A stretch of DNA of 64,000 nt from Galeruca laticollis (GCA_963921935.1 OY998180.1:81179262-81243261); one strand, 5' to 3'; shown: positions 34,689-47,205, counted from the stretch's first letter. Notes: a model not told the origin generated them from the sequence alone. Numbers and translations: made by a program.

Positions 34689-37600
34689 CGCACACTCAAT
34701 AATAAAGTGGCATAACTAAAAATTTTCATGTTTTCACTTTTAATCATAAAACGGCACATAATGGTACCCTCTACATGTGGCTATTTGAATGACGTCTATA
34801 CTCCCACGCTAAGACGTGCTGCATGATCTTATGTCTATTTCTTACTAAAGGTATTTTTCGAGTATTTTAAAATTAAACCGACGCGCTTCAGTAATGCTCC
34901 AGTCGTAAAAGGTGGTCGTTTATTTGTTGGCTAATTTACTAATGTGTCTTTTTATTATTTAAAATAAGGTAAGCATTTTCTTGTATTTTTTAGATTTAAC
35001 ATGGCATATTACTAATTGGGTCAGTTTATTATTAAATATTAGTTGTTCGAAAAGAACTATTTTGATTTGTGCCTTTTTATTGCAAATATCACTGTCCTCT
35101 TTACGAAACATTCCGAGAAAATTCTTTTTATTATTAAAATTTAGAAAGAAATATTTACCTCACAGTAAACATTTCAACAGTTCAGTCCCTTTATTATTAA
35201 AAAGGTAAAAAAAACAAGATTTATGCTTATTATGACACCTTATTGTAAAAAGTAATTAATATGCCCTAATTTATTTTCACTTTCACAGATTTAACGTGGC
35301 GCGGCAAATATGGGGGAAAGGGGAAGGAAAATTTTAAGAGAGATGAATATAGAGGTAAGTGGAATGATTTCAACATTACAAATAAAGATTTATCTAAGTA
35401 GCTATAGACAATTTGTAGTAAGGAAATTGAAAATGTTCAAAAAGTACAGCTGTGTATAATAATAAATGTGTCAAAGTATCATCTTAGAGCCTGCAGTTAT
35501 TATAGTTCCGGCAAGATTTGCGCTGGGTATATCAGTTTATAGATGTATGTTTTCATGAAAAATTCTAGAATATGATGCGGGCGGTAACTGGTAAACATCA
35601 GACGCATTCGTTACCAGTAGATTGACTACTTTAGATTTTTTTGCAGCTTCCCAGTTTAAATAATGAGCAGTCGAAAGTGAGTACTATACCGTTGGAAACA
35701 CCGAGAGAGGTAATAATTGAGCAAAGTTCAGAGCACTTTCCTGTCGGGTCTAACGTAACAACAGAGCATGTGCAAGTATCTCCAGGGCCATCGCGTGAGT
35801 TTAATGTTAAAATGAACAACGCCATACCTACTAAGCTACGAATATTTCGTGAAAAAAGATATTGCATATCACCAATTCACTCTAATGAAAGTGATATCGA
35901 TGAAAGTGATACAGATCCCAACTATGAAAATGAAATAGCCAGTAAAAAAAGAAAGTTTCCCTTTTTATATGAAACCACAGTGACATCCTCAGCATCTGAC
36001 TCTTCTGAAAATGAAATTGAGTAGAAAAAAAGCAGAAAGCGTTTAAAAGACCAAAAGAAATGGAAACAAAACAGAGCTAGATTTTTAAAAAATACAGGCC
36101 AGGCCTATGTGTCAATGTCAAGTTCTAGGAAAGCTTGTGCAGCCAGAGAAGTAAAACCTCCGTGTGCGGAGAAATGCCGGCTTAAATGTTACCAAAAAAT
36201 ATATAACCAAAAAAGGATTGAAATATTTAATTCTTTTTGGAAGCTTTCTGACATATCCAAGCAACGTTCATTCATAAATTCATGTATGAAGGAGGTTTCC
36301 CCAAGATATAAATATACCAACGCAGAACGGCCAAGAAAAAGCAACAAGGCGTTTTATTTAATTGTTGATAACTTGCAGTTAAGAGTAGGTAAAGTTTTTT
36401 TAAGAATACCCTTAATGTAACTGATCGAATGATTCGCACTGTAGTAGATAAGATGGACCAGAATGGATTTTTAGAAAATGATTTACGTGGCAAGCACAAT
36501 AATCACAATCGTGTCGACCCCCAACTTCTTCAAGACATAAGAGATCATATAAATTCAATCCCGAGAATAGAATCTCATTATGTAAGGGCAAACACATGCA
36601 TTCTACTACAAATCCAAACTCAACAACTACAATTTCACTTTAACTGAGCTCTCTCACAAGGAGTCCGACATAAAAAACAGGGGTTATGACCCAGTACATT
36701 GTTACTTTTGGAACGAAACTGATGCCAAACGAGGAGCCAATGAAATTGGTTCATCTATATTTAAATACTTACAGCAAATATCAGAAAAAAGTGATGGGAA
36801 TAACTGTGACGTGGTATTTTACTCTGACAATTGCTGTGGCCAAAATAAGAATAAATGCATCACTTCTCTTTACTTATATGCTATTGCAAATCTTAACATC
36901 AATAGTATTACACATAAATTCTTAATCAAATTCCATACTCAAAATGAAGGAGACAATATACAAAGTTTAATTGAAAAATAAATTAAACGGAATTTAAGAT
37001 CAGGTCCAATTTATTCTCCTCATCAATACATAACACTGATAAAAAATGCAAAAAAGACGCCACCTCCATTATTGGTACATGAACTTACTTACGAATCAAT
37101 ATTTGACCTGAAACAACTTCAGAAATAATGGGGAAATAACTTTACCAAAGATAAGACAGGTAAATCTATTAATTGGAATGACATTAAGGTAATGAGGTTT
37201 ACAAAAGAGAATCCTTTAATATTTGCATTTAAAACATCTTACAAACAAGAGCACTTTATTGAGGCTGTTATAAGAAATAAAAAAAAAGTTTACTCCTATA
37301 TTTCGTTACGTAAAGCCTATACTGCTAGACAAGACCTTAGCGAAAATAAAAAGAAAGATCTAAAAGAACTAGTTTCAAAACAACTGATTCCTAATTTTTA
37401 TGCTGATTTTTACAGTACTTATACTTCGATAATGTAGATGTAAAAATCTATACATTGATAATTTGAGTTTAAAAGTTTTAATTTGATCTCGTTTTTTATA
37501 TTAAAAATATGTATTTATTTTCTACTTTAAACATGTAGAATTATTATTTATTTAGTATCTAAGTTAGGTAGGAACAGCAAAATTTTCTAACAGCAAAATT

Positions 37601-38129
37601 TTCTATATAAGTTTTAAAGTTTTAATTTAATCTTGTGTTTGATGTTAAGGTTTATGTTCATTTTATACTGAATTACTATTTATTTCGTAAGTTAATACTT
37701 GTTTGAAGTTAAAATATTTTAGGTAATTTGTTTCTGTTAATTCTACTCAATAAATATTGTTAAAATTGATTCTTTAGTTTCATATTTTTCAAAACAAACA
37801 ACCAATTAAATACTAAATCGATATTTTTCAGAATGTTCCAGCAGAAAGAATAAAAATTTAAATTTAAAAGACATTATTCAGTTTTAGGACACTTAATTTT
37901 TTTCATTTTAGAAATAAAATAACATAATATCCGACCACTCCTCGTTTTGTCCCAGTTATAGACTATATAGCTAAGCTTTAGTGTTATTCACATTACCTAA
38001 TAAGACACTGAAATAGTCAAACTCCGCCTAAAGAGTCTTAAGTGCAAGAAGCGAATAAAATCAACCTACTTTTTACGATTCTAGAAAATTACGTTTTTGG
38101 TTTTGTGTCACTTTATTATTGAGTGTGCG
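34689..38129 (+). mobile_element. DNA transposon with ATAT target duplication (possibly Sola-like)
   Basis: TIRs CGCACACTCAATAATAAAGT at 34689 and its inverse ending at 38129 are each flanked by ATAT (34685-34688 and 38130-38133). A 4-bp target duplication plus a transposase-like protein with the FYSDNCCGQNKN motif fits the Sola group, but this name is an inference. The insertion lies in the protease motif of a copia element: codons for D-S-x-C-T-x precede the left ATAT, and copia coding resumes right after the right ATAT. Confidence 0.82.
35641..37437 (+). pseudogene. Putative transposase of the ATAT-duplicating element
   Basis: Three blocks on the plus strand. 35641-36024 is an acidic, Ser/Glu/Asp-rich N-terminus. 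36025-36420 (a stop at 36022) has KKWKQNRARFLKNTGQAYVS, then PPCAEKCRLKCYQKIYN (Cys-rich), FWKLSDISKQRSFINSCMKEV and KSNKAFYLIVDN. 36420-37437 has NVTDRMIRTVVDKMDQNGFLEND, INSIPRIESHYVRANT, HCYFWNETDAKRGANEIG, VVFYSDNCCGQNKNKCITSL, THKFLIKFHTQNEGDNIQS and a basic tail. The FYSDNCCGQNKN and H..GDNIQS pair is shared with a widespread set of arthropod and cnidarian repeat proteins and may carry catalytic residues. Stops, at least two frame changes and a gap near 36600 (between ESHYVRANT and HCYFW) show it is dead. Confidence 0.72.
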
Positions 38130-38133
38130 ATAT

Positions 38134-38500
38134 GGTAATGGGAAAAATGGAAGAATACGTGTCAGACATCGGGGAAATTCAAAAGGTCAAGGTAGGAACA
38201 TAAAAAAACAACCACGTTTTATATGCAAGAAATCAAGGAGCACTGAAAGTAAATTGCCAAGGTAAAGAAATTAAAATGGATGCTTTGATTGTGCCAGGTA
38301 TGTCACATAATTTGATTTCGGTAAAGCAGGATTTTGAGGTAACATTAAACAATAAGAGGGAAATCAAAAACAGGCAGTTTTATCTAAAAATGACTCAACT
38401 TTATATTGTAATGCAGTTTATGATCTGTTTTCATTAAGTTTTGATTTTAATACATAAAACGGTTACAAACAAGAATCTCGCTTGTATACAGGTGAGAATG
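38134..38500 (+). pseudogene. Ty1/copia protease region (copia piece 1)
   Basis: Plus-strand copia polyprotein, downstream half of the protease: GEIQKVKVG, then NQGALKVNCQGKEIKMDALIVPGMSHNLISVKQ, matching the copia pattern in which VPGMSHNLISV closes the protease. The active-site D-S-x-C-T-x codons lie at 34664-34684, left of the inserted transposon, with the usual Gly changed to Arg. Stops follow near 38205 and 38440. Continues as pieces at 48925, 52108 and 54390. Confidence 0.75.
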
Positions 38501-38509
38501 TAGATAAAA

Positions 38510-38870
38510 ATCAACGGTTTTACCGTTCTAACAACAATGTAGTATTTCTGGATTTATAGGACCCGTCGTACTGGCTTTAGTGAGCTAAAAATCAATACGG
38601 TTCATTAAAATTGGTCACTTATATACACTCCGGAGGCTGTATCGTGCTAACGAAACCGAAATTTCTCCAAAAATGACAGAAAATGTGGTACTCCAAGTAC
38701 CATAGCACCCGTTATACTGAGCTGAAATTCAATATGGTTCATCTGTTAGATGTCCTGAACAATAACCAATGCACTTCGGAGGCTGTATCGTGCTAACAAG
38801 ACATGTTACAAAAAGTGGCCGACGACATACACACAGGATTTTTTTCTAAAAACACGTTTTTCGTGTTTTT
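38510..38870 (-). repeat. Inverted copy of the ~160-bp satellite element
   Basis: Reverse complement of the 25.06-25.82 kb array: ACTCCGGAGGCTGTATCGTG at 38625 and CTTCGGAGGCTGTATCGTGC at 38765, then the same flank (AAAAAGTGGCCGACGACATACACAC). About two units are present. Confidence 0.88.
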
Positions 38871-38880
38871 CTCACTTATA

Positions 38881-39076
38881 ATTACACGAGAGCTTTTTTT
38901 TGTCGAAGTAAACTTGACATGTATCAATAAGAATTTTGGTGCCTGGCAATGTAACGAAAATCCGTAGGACGAGAAATTTTTTCTGGCAGTTTTTTTAGTT
39001 GAATTACCTAATGGCAACAAAATTCGAATTGTAAATGTCAAGTTTACTTCGACTCACAAAAAAGCTAGAGTGTAAT
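38881..39076. mobile_element. Small fold-back element, family A
   Basis: Inverted arms of ~42 bp: ATTACACGAGAGCTTTTTTT..CTTGACAT at 38881-38921 and its inverse at 39034-39076. The terminal motif ACACGAGAGCTTTTTTT is shared with the fold-back at 58494-58710. It has no coding capacity. Confidence 0.75.
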
Positions 39077-39452
39077 TCGGTAAGACAATTTAATGAATAT
39101 GTAAATCAATAAATTAAAAAATGAGACGTAAATTAGTTTTTCTACTTCCGTTACTAAAACCGCATTTTGAACACGAGTTTGACATGCACAAAACGACTCT
39201 TTAAACACTAGTGTTTAAAATGCGAAAAGTCACATCTCGTTTATCTTTTGTTTTTCAAACGTCAAATCAAGTGTATCTTTTGTGTGTTAAATTTCATGTT
39301 CGGTGATAATTTTATTGTTATGTGTAATTTGATTTGTCAGTCAGCGAGTCAGCCATCGTCCGTCATGTTATGTATATAATTAAAATATAATATAATTTTT
39401 TCGCTCCTGCGGGCGAAGAAAAAGTATAGTAAGCACCTCGTGTTAAAAACGT

Positions 39453-39509
39453 CTTTAGTCACTCGTTTCACTTCGCTCCACTCGTGCCTAGTAAAACTCG
39501 TGACTAAAG
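39453..39509. other. Perfect 10-bp-stem hairpin next to Crypton
   Basis: CTTTAGTCAC (39453-39462) pairs with GTGACTAAAG (39500-39509) around a loop rich in CACTTCGCTCCACTCG. It lies 38 bp beyond the 3' end of the Crypton reading frame. Confidence 0.75.
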
Positions 39510-39546
39510 TAACCTTTTTGACACTTGGTACTTAATAGACTATTAT

Positions 39547-40640
39547 TTAATTTAACGGAAAAGTACAATTGATAAAACCACAATTATTAAAAATAGCTTG
39601 ATTTTCAGAACTTTCGTGTATTTTGTTAATAGTTTGTTGCATGCTAGTATTTTGAGCGGTGGTAGTCACTGTTTCCTGGATGGTAGTACGAATGGAACCA
39701 ATGGTTTCAATATGATGTTCTTCATCTAACTGAAGGTACGGTTTTAATGACGATGGGTTGCTATGTCCTGTAAATTTTACAAGTTTTTGTTCACCTATAC
39801 CACTACTGGACAATTCATTTACGGCGGCAGCTCGATTAAAATGGTTCGTAATTTTTACCTGCTTGATATCAAATCCAATATTTTTCACCGAAGATTTGGT
39901 CCATTTAGATATTTCGTTGATCCCAATAGGAGAATTATTATATTATCCTTTCGAATGTGTTTTTTGCCAGAAACGATTTGGAGTTAAAAAACCTTTTCAC
40001 ATGTGATATGCTTTCCCCGTCTTCCCATAATTTGTTTAAACAATCTTACTGTACATACAAAAGCTTCTGCAGTGTTTGCTACCAACCATTTACTGTCGGC
40101 CAACTTCTGATTACCCCCTTGTGCTGTCTTCGTAAACACTGGGTTATATTCAACTCTTTCGGTCTCTCTTCCACGGTTGTCTGTCTCGATTTTAAAATAG
40201 AATACCTTACAATTTGCTGCTTCTCCACCTCTCCAATCCAATTCATATGCAGCATTGTGATAAAATTTTCTTTGGAGGCCTACAGGTTCTTCTTCACTCC
40301 ATGACAGTACCATTTCAAAAATTTCTCGTTTTGTGAGAGCATTAGAACTTACCTTTCTTTTTTCTGGGATTGATTGTAAAATTTTGCGTTATGTCGCGTG
40401 CATTTTTCGCTTTCTTAAACTGTATGTCCGTGAACGGAAATTCTTTTATAATCTTTCAAGTACTTCTCTTGTAACATTTTTGCTGAAGTGTTCCAAATCG
40501 TCTTGACTGCACTCTCTTTATAATCTTTTCCCATTGTTCTTCTTCATGTTGAATGCCCAGTAACATAGAATACAAGCTAACTCTTCAGTGGAAGTTTCTG
40601 CAATGAGTTCATATTTTTTTTCCAAACAAAACATCGCAAA
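39547..40640 (-). pseudogene. Crypton tyrosine recombinase (YR)
   Basis: Cryptons move with a tyrosine recombinase through a circular intermediate. Minus strand: the upstream part (40620-40320) has AETSTEELACILCYWAFNMKK in a broken frame. 40313-39984 has AAYELDWRGGEAANC (first catalytic Arg), ETDNRGRETERVEYNPVFTK, QGGNQKLADSKW and VCTVRLFKQIM. After a frameshift in a T-run near 39970 and one in-frame stop come LTPNRFWQKTH, INEISKWTK and then ITNHFNRAAAVNEL (H-x-x-R), LVKFTGHSNPSSLKPYLQL (His and nucleophile Tyr). All four YR signature positions are visible. The tail GFINCTFPLN ends at 39547. About 350 residues remain, with frame breaks in the N-terminal part. Confidence 0.85.
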
Positions 40641-41090
40641 CTGTCGCCAAATTGATGTAGTTGAATTCACAGTATTGCGAGGCACATATCATTGATGGCT
40701 GTTTCAATTTCCACAAATGAAAACTTTTCTGACAACGCAAGTTTGAGAAAAATTGACATAACGTCATCAAAAATTTGTTTACAATGCTGGTTGTCATGCT
40801 TTCAAAAGTAAGGTTCCGTTATTGTCGCTGGAAAAGTTAGGGCAAACTTTTTTCGCTGTCATAATGACAAAATCATCCGGCTTATGGGATTTTTCATACA
40901 TGAATTAAATTGTCCCTGAAAAACGTAAAAATAACTCAACAAAATTTTTTTTGGGGTAAACCAAACATGTCAAACTCAAACATTAACACGGGCCAAATAA
41001 ATGAAACTGATGTGTATGAGGGCCGCAATTACTGACCAAGACAACCTGATATTTTCTGTTTCTTAAAAACAAATTATAATTTAAGGACCA
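40641..41090. other. Mixed interval, possible hAT end
   Basis: No coding region. ATGTCAAACTCAAACATTAA followed by GGGCC and GAGGGCCGC at 40968-41030 resembles hAT (Charlie-type) ends that contain GGGCCGC. It could be the partner of the GGGCCGCATGCGGCCCGC motif at 48900, but the match is weak. Confidence 0.35.
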
Positions 41091-44000
41091 ATGTGCTTTT
41101 CAGATTACTGTATTCCAAATATTTATTATTTAGGTGCAAATAACGAAAATTTATGTGAAGTTAATAGAGTTGTTACTCTTGAAATAAATTTAAATAATGA
41201 ACAAAATATTGATTTACAGTTGTTAATTGTACCAGAAATGGAGGTTGACATTGTCTTGGGAGCTGATGAATTGAGTAAAAATAAAACTATAATTGATTAT
41301 GAACAAAGAAAGTTTAAACTAAATGAGAAATGGATAAGTATTGATTTATGGGAAAACAACACAAACGTGATAAAAACATATCAAATAAACACGCATAAAA
41401 ATTATGAAAATGACAGTAAACAGAGTGATAATGATTTATGTAGGGGGAATAAAACTAATATAATTAATGATTATAATGAGATAATGAATGAATATAATGA
41501 TGGAATTGAAATTAATAATAGGGATGAATATAATAAAATAATAAACTGCCATGAGCAATATAAGGGGAACGTAATGTCATTATTATTAAAACATAAAAAA
41601 TTAATCACTCCAGAAACTAGAGTAGCAAGTAACTATGTGCATAAGATTGAAGTTAAAAATATAGAAAGTTTTAAAAGCAAAACTTATCCTATCCCATACA
41701 AATACAAAACTGATATACAAAATGAAATTAAAAAATTGTTACATGATGGAATTATAGAAAAAAGTAATACTCAATTTATCAATCCAATAGTTATTGTCAA
41801 AAAACGAAGTGGAGATCTTCGCATATGTTTAGATGCAAGAATAATAAATTCGTATACGATTCCACAATATGAGGCACCATTAACTGTGGATGCCATACTG
41901 GGTAGAATCACTAAAGCTAAAATATTTACTGAAATAGACTTGAAACATAGCTTCTGGTTAATTCCGTTACACAAAGAATCTAGAAAATACACAGGTTTTA
42001 TGATCGATGGGGTTGTTTATTCTTTTGCTGTAGTGCCATTTGGACTACAAAGTGCTTGTGCGGCACTCGTTAAAGCGTTACATGAAATACTAAACAGATA
42101 AGAGATGTTTTGTCTTCATTATGTGGACGACATATCAATCTTTTCTGAGGATGATGATCAGCATTCAAAACATCTTCAAACAGTAGTGGAAGTTCTTGAT
42201 AAGGCAGGTCTGAAAATAAATTTAGAGAAATGTCAATTTTTCCAAAAACAGGTCACTTATTTAGGATTCAAAATTAGTCATACAGGAATCTCAATGAATC
42301 CAGAAAGAGTAGAAATAATCAAGAATTATACAAGACCATATAATCTGAAAACATTGAGAGGATTCTTGGGAATGATAAACTATTTCAAAAAATTATTTCC
42401 AAATCTATCTGAAAAGGAATTACCGTTAATAGAATTATTGCACAAAGGAGTTAAGTGGAACTGGGATGAAACGAGGGAAATATCATTTCAAGAAATAAAG
42501 GCAGCATTTATCAATGAAATAGAATTACATCAACCTCGATATGAATTACCATTTAATTTAAGGACAGACGCCTCTAAAAATAGATATACTGGTACATTAT
42601 TACAAGTACACGAAGGAAAAGAAGTACCAATATGTTTTGTTTCCCGGATAACCAAAAAACATGAAAAAAATTATAGCGTTGGAGAATTAGAGTTAGGTAG
42701 TATCATATATTGCATTAGCAAATTAAGATTTTATCTATTAGGGAATAAATTTCGAATATAAACGGATAATTTATCACTTACCTCGATTTTAAAGAACAAG
42801 TTTGGTAACAGTAGAATCCATCGATGGGCTCTATTACTTCAAGAGTATGATTTTGAAATCCATCATATACCAGGTAAACTAAATGTTGTAGTCGATGCCA
42901 TTACTAGAATGGAGGAATAGGAATCTAAGTCACATAAAAATATAAAAATAGGTGTAAACTTATTTAAGGAAATAACGGGAATATTTTCAAAAGAAAAATT
43001 AATGTCTGATCAATGTAATTTATCTGATAAACAAAAGCATAGAGCAAATAAAAAGGATGATATATTTTATAAAATTGTAGAAACAGATGAATTATGCTTA
43101 ACAACAGAATTACTTGCCAAAGAAATTATGACACATATTCATGAAGAATATGCGCATATAGGGTCAAAAAAAGTATGGAAGATATATCGAGAAAATTATA
43201 TAACTAAGAAAGACAATTCCATAGCTAAAAGTATTACAAGAAATTGTAGATTATGTCAACTGGCAAAAGAAAAGAATTGGCATAATGAAAATGTACCTAA
43301 GTCTATCATCGCAAAATAACCTTTAGAATTAGCAGCTATTGATTTTTTATCTAATTTAGTAACATCAGAAAATGGGAATTCTCATATAATGGTTATTGTG
43401 GATGTTTTTTCTAAATTTATAACTTTATATGCTTCGAAGAAAACAAATACAAATATTGTAATACAAAATTTACAAAGTTATATAGTGGATCATGGGAAAC
43501 CAAAAGCGTGTATTTTAGACAACGCAACATATTTTAACAATAATAGGATAAAAAAATTCATAATGAAAAATGATATTAAACCCATTTACACATCCTAATT
43601 CAAATTTGGCAGAACGATACATCAAAGATATAATAAAATTCTTAAGAATAATGGTTCATAACAATCATATGGCGTGGGAAGAAAACTTACAAAACATACA
43701 AAATATTGTGAATAATAGTCCAAATAATACAACAGAAGAAACACCTATTTATGTATTTAAACAAACGTTGCCGGAAAGACATTGGATTTTAAATGAAAAA
43801 AATTATGGAGCAACTATGGAAAAGGTAAATAAAAATTTACAAAGATCTGCAGAAAAGTATTTTAAACGTAAAAGGGCTAAAATGAAAAAACAAATAACAT
43901 TTGATAAAGGTGATTTAGTAATAGTAAAAGCCTTAAGGGTAGCTAATAGAAAAGAAAATAAGTGTGCAAAGTTACAGTTACCTTATGAAGGGCCATATGA

Positions 44001-44112
44001 AATTTATAATAAACAAGGAGTAAACAGTTATATATTAAAAGAAATACATAATGATAAAATAAGGGGAATCTTCAATATAAATCAAATTTACAAATATTAT
44101 GTAGAGAACTAA
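41091..44112 (+). pseudogene. Ty3/gypsy pol: protease end, RT, RNase H, integrase
   Basis: Plus strand. 41091-41340 ends the protease (VPEMEVDIVLGADEL); the gag and the protease active site are missing. RT follows: HKIEVKNIESF..YPIPYKYK, INPIVIVKKRSGDLRICLDA, FTEIDLKHSFWLIPL, FAVVPFGLQSA, and LHYVDDISIF with catalytic YVDD. RNase H has LRTDASKNRYTG. Integrase has the H-H-C-C zinc motif (43140-43270, ending CRLCQLA) and the D-D-E core (AAIDFL, CILDNATYF, NSNLAERYIKD), then a basic C-terminus to 44112. The frame stays the same but is cut by stops at 42099, 42759, 42918 and 43317; a one-base shift occurs near 43596. No flanking LTR pair was found. The 5' end is truncated at about 41085. Confidence 0.9.
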
Positions 44113-45886
44113 AATTTTCTCCTTATTTCACAAGTTTTGAAATAAGTCAAAAATTTTAGGGGAAAATTATACTGGTTTAAAATGAGCACCTTGAATCTAT
44201 TTTTTGAATGCATTGACGTTGTGACGGAACTAATAAGGCTGCTGATACTCGGATTTACGTTTAGAATAAAACTTATACTGTCCGTAATATTATTTGGCTT
44301 ATCGATATATTTCAGACCAACTTCAATCATAATGTTGGATGGAGAAATTGATTTGATACCATTTAATTACTTAATTTTGTATCCGAATGATAGTGTCTTT
44401 TCATTTTTGGGTTATGTGTAGTTCAGCCATTACAAATTTAATAGAATTATAAAAAATACTTGCTTTCAATTTTTAACAATTTTTATTTAAAATGATTATC
44501 AACGTCAAGTACTGAGAAATATACAAATACTTGGTAAATGTACAAGATGACCTTACTAGTGTTTTAATGTGACATTAAGTTGATAATTCTATAATATGTA
44601 ATGTCAAAAGTTTAGGAACTGTCACATAGGAGAGAATTGTTTGGTTATATATCACAGTGACATAGATGTCAAAAAAGTCTATGGAAACAAATCGAAAGAG
44701 AAGCAGAAATCACAGAACTTTATATTTATTGTGTCAGGAAATATATGAATTTTGTTGTTGAGTAAATAAAGCTATTATTTAGGAATTAGAAAATAGGAAT
44801 AGAAGATAGTTTATGTAAAAGAATAATAATAATTTGGTAGGAAGAAGATTTTAAAAGGACACAAACACAATAAAAAAAATTAACACTTAAGAATTAGAAT
44901 CAGCACACATATGATTAGGGCATAGCAACAAAAAACAATGGGAGTTTTGTTGATGAAGAAAATGAAGTAGGTATGACATATTGGAGAAATGATAAGAAAT
45001 TTTAGATAAAAAACTATCAAAATTGTATAAAAGAGTCCTGAATGAACAGTAGAAGCGGCAAATAAAAATAAATAAGAAGGAATACTATAAAGAAGCTACA
45101 TATAAAAATATATAAAATAACAATTATTGGAGTCTCGGCAGTTCTGTATGGTGTGGTTTTGAAAGACAGCACTTCAAGAAGGAGTATTAGTGGGGTTGTG
45201 AGGACCAGGTTAGTTTTTTTTTGTCTTTGTTGGTACCAACATTTATGTTAAAGATATAAAACAGATCTGATAAAAGTAATTACAAAAACATTAGTACTTA
45301 CGCATTTCTATTTAACGTTTATAATTCATCACTTTGTTTCTTTGTTCCAATTTAGTACTTGCGCATTTCTATTTAACGTTTATAAATTTCGACTTCTCAA
45401 CTTTTATATTAGCATAAGACATTTCATCACTTTGTTTCTTTGTTCAAATTTATAATACATATTTTCTGAACAATACAAACTAATTCATATTAAATATTAT
45501 TGAAATCATTGTTTTCTTAAATATCATTTCAACGAATACGAATTGACATCTGTTATTACTGTGAGATCTGGAATCGACTATTCTAATGAGAAATTTTAAC
45601 CATAGGCGCACCAAATAATATAAAAAAAATATTAAAAATTGTTTGAATGAATAAAAGATAAAATATTGGAGATAAAGTGTAAAAATAACTGGAACCCAAA
45701 AAGTAGATAGAGTATCTCTCCGCATAAATAAATACATAAAAATTTTCTTTTTCTTTTAATGAGCTAGCCATACTAAAATTTAATAAATCAAAATAGTACT
45801 ACAATAATATTAAAAATTCCTCTTATACACACAAGTATTACAATATATATAAGGAATATAGTCTTCGCTGACTGTTAGGAATAAAA
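44113..45886. other. Gypsy 3' side and AT-rich DNA
   Basis: TTTTAGGGGAAAATT at 44155-44169 could be the polypurine tract of the upstream gypsy element, with LTR remains beyond it, but no 5' LTR exists for comparison. A local duplication is clear: GCGCATTTCTATTTAACGTT at 45300 and 45361, and TTCATCACTTTGTTTCTTTG at 45326 and 45423. No gene is supported. Confidence 0.5.
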
Positions 45887-46623
45887 CTGGTGAATCTTGG
45901 GGTATGCAGCAAGAGAAAAGGAAAAAAGTGTACTCTTAACGGAAAATTTTCGAGCTTTCGAGGATGATTGTCCTCATCATCAGGAATACTGAAATGGAAA
46001 AAACAGCATTAAGATACTGTAGCTACTAAGCAAGATACAATAAGAAAGAAATCGCAACAGGTGCGAACTTACCTCCGAATTGAGGCTAGACTCCATTATG
46101 TTGTATAAAATTAAACTACCGATATTTAAAATATGAAACAGTTAACTAACAAAGGTTTAAAATAGCACAATCACATTAAGATGACTAAAAAAGCCAACAT
46201 CTAACACCATTTTGCAGACAAACGAACACGAGTGCTTTTTTATTGTCAAAAACCGGCCAGGAAATGATATCGTTTTCCTTATTAATTGGAGGGATTAATT
46301 GACAGTCAATGATGCCAGCAATTAGTTGAGTAGTAAACATGACATCAAGTACCCAAACGAGGATGGTCTCCGTTGTGAGAGTTAATAATTAAGATGGAAG
46401 AGAAGAATGCAGTGGGGTTGAATATTGCATTCATAAGAAAGAAGAAGAGGAAATAATATATTTCCAATAGTAAGAGATTCGTATAACAACAAAACATATA
46501 CGGTAGAGGACACTGCGACTCATCACCAGCTGCGAAGACAAAAACCAAAGCAATTAAGGAATATAAAATTAATAATAATAATATTGTAATATAGTAATTA
46601 TTAAAGTAAAAATAATAATTATG

Positions 46624-46626
<3 letters not shown>

Positions 46627-46663
<37 letters not shown>
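46627..46663. repeat. (TA)n microsatellite
   Basis: About 18 TA units inside the Penelope-like 3' UTR. Confidence 0.97.
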
Positions 46664-46667
<4 letters not shown>

Positions 46668-46684
46668 AATAATAAAGTCATAAT

Positions 46685-46712
46685 GGGTGCATCTACCAAC
46701 ACCAATGCACCC
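46685..46712 (-). promoter_or_regulatory. Conserved stem-loop in Penelope-like 3' UTR
   Basis: GGGTGCAT and ATGCACCC form an 8-bp stem around CTACCAACACCA, just after the endonuclease stop. It is also present at 23624-23651, where only one loop base differs although the two elements differ widely elsewhere. Confidence 0.6.
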
Positions 46713-46736
46713 AACAGAAGAGGTGGAAATATGCTA

Positions 46737-47205
46737 TTTATCTGCAAAAAGGGTAGTGTCAATTGGTGGAGCGTGATTGTCACTTGTGGAAGGAAGGTTA
46801 TAGTTGTAATCCAAGGACAACAAAAAGGAATAAATCTCACTCAAGTGGTCTGTGTCAGTTTTTTTGTTAATGACATTGTTAAATTGTGAAATAAAGGCCA
46901 TTTCCAAAAATGATCTCTTAATCTTGTTAGACTCAGTCGCCAATACTTTTACACCTTCAAAATTCATACGATGGTCAAGAGAATGCACATGATTTGCTAA
47001 AGCGCAACGTTCCGGATGTAATCCACAATCACTCTTATGTGAAATAATACGGTTAGAAAGTGATCTTAAAGTCTGACGCTATACACAACATTAGTAAGAG
47101 AAGTTAACGGACATTTATCTTTAACTCTAGTAAAATTGTTAGAGCTGTTTTGTTAGCAATTTTGAAATTACCATATGCCCGGAACAATCTGGCAAGTCTC
47201 GGAGT
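46737..47205 (-). pseudogene. Penelope-like GIY-YIG endonuclease domain
   Basis: C-terminal endonuclease of a Penelope-like polyprotein, which nicks the target to prime reverse transcription. Minus strand from 47205: ITPRLARLFRAYGNFKI; a frame change; KDKCPLTSLTNVVYSV (GIY-like strand); another change; RQTLRSLSNRIISHKSDC (Gln-Thr-x-Arg of the YIG..T.R region); ALANHVHSLDHRMNF; SFLEMAFISQFNNVINKKTD (catalytic Glu and Asn-x-x-Asn-Lys-x-Thr-Asp, typical of the family). It ends at 46737 with LFADK. The YIG tripeptide itself is damaged. Two frameshifts; the RT upstream is missing. Confidence 0.8.

Noticed and set aside
44168..45240. 3' LTR of gypsy element 1
   Set aside because: A polypurine-like tract is present, but there is no 5' LTR copy for comparison and no clear TG..CA pair.
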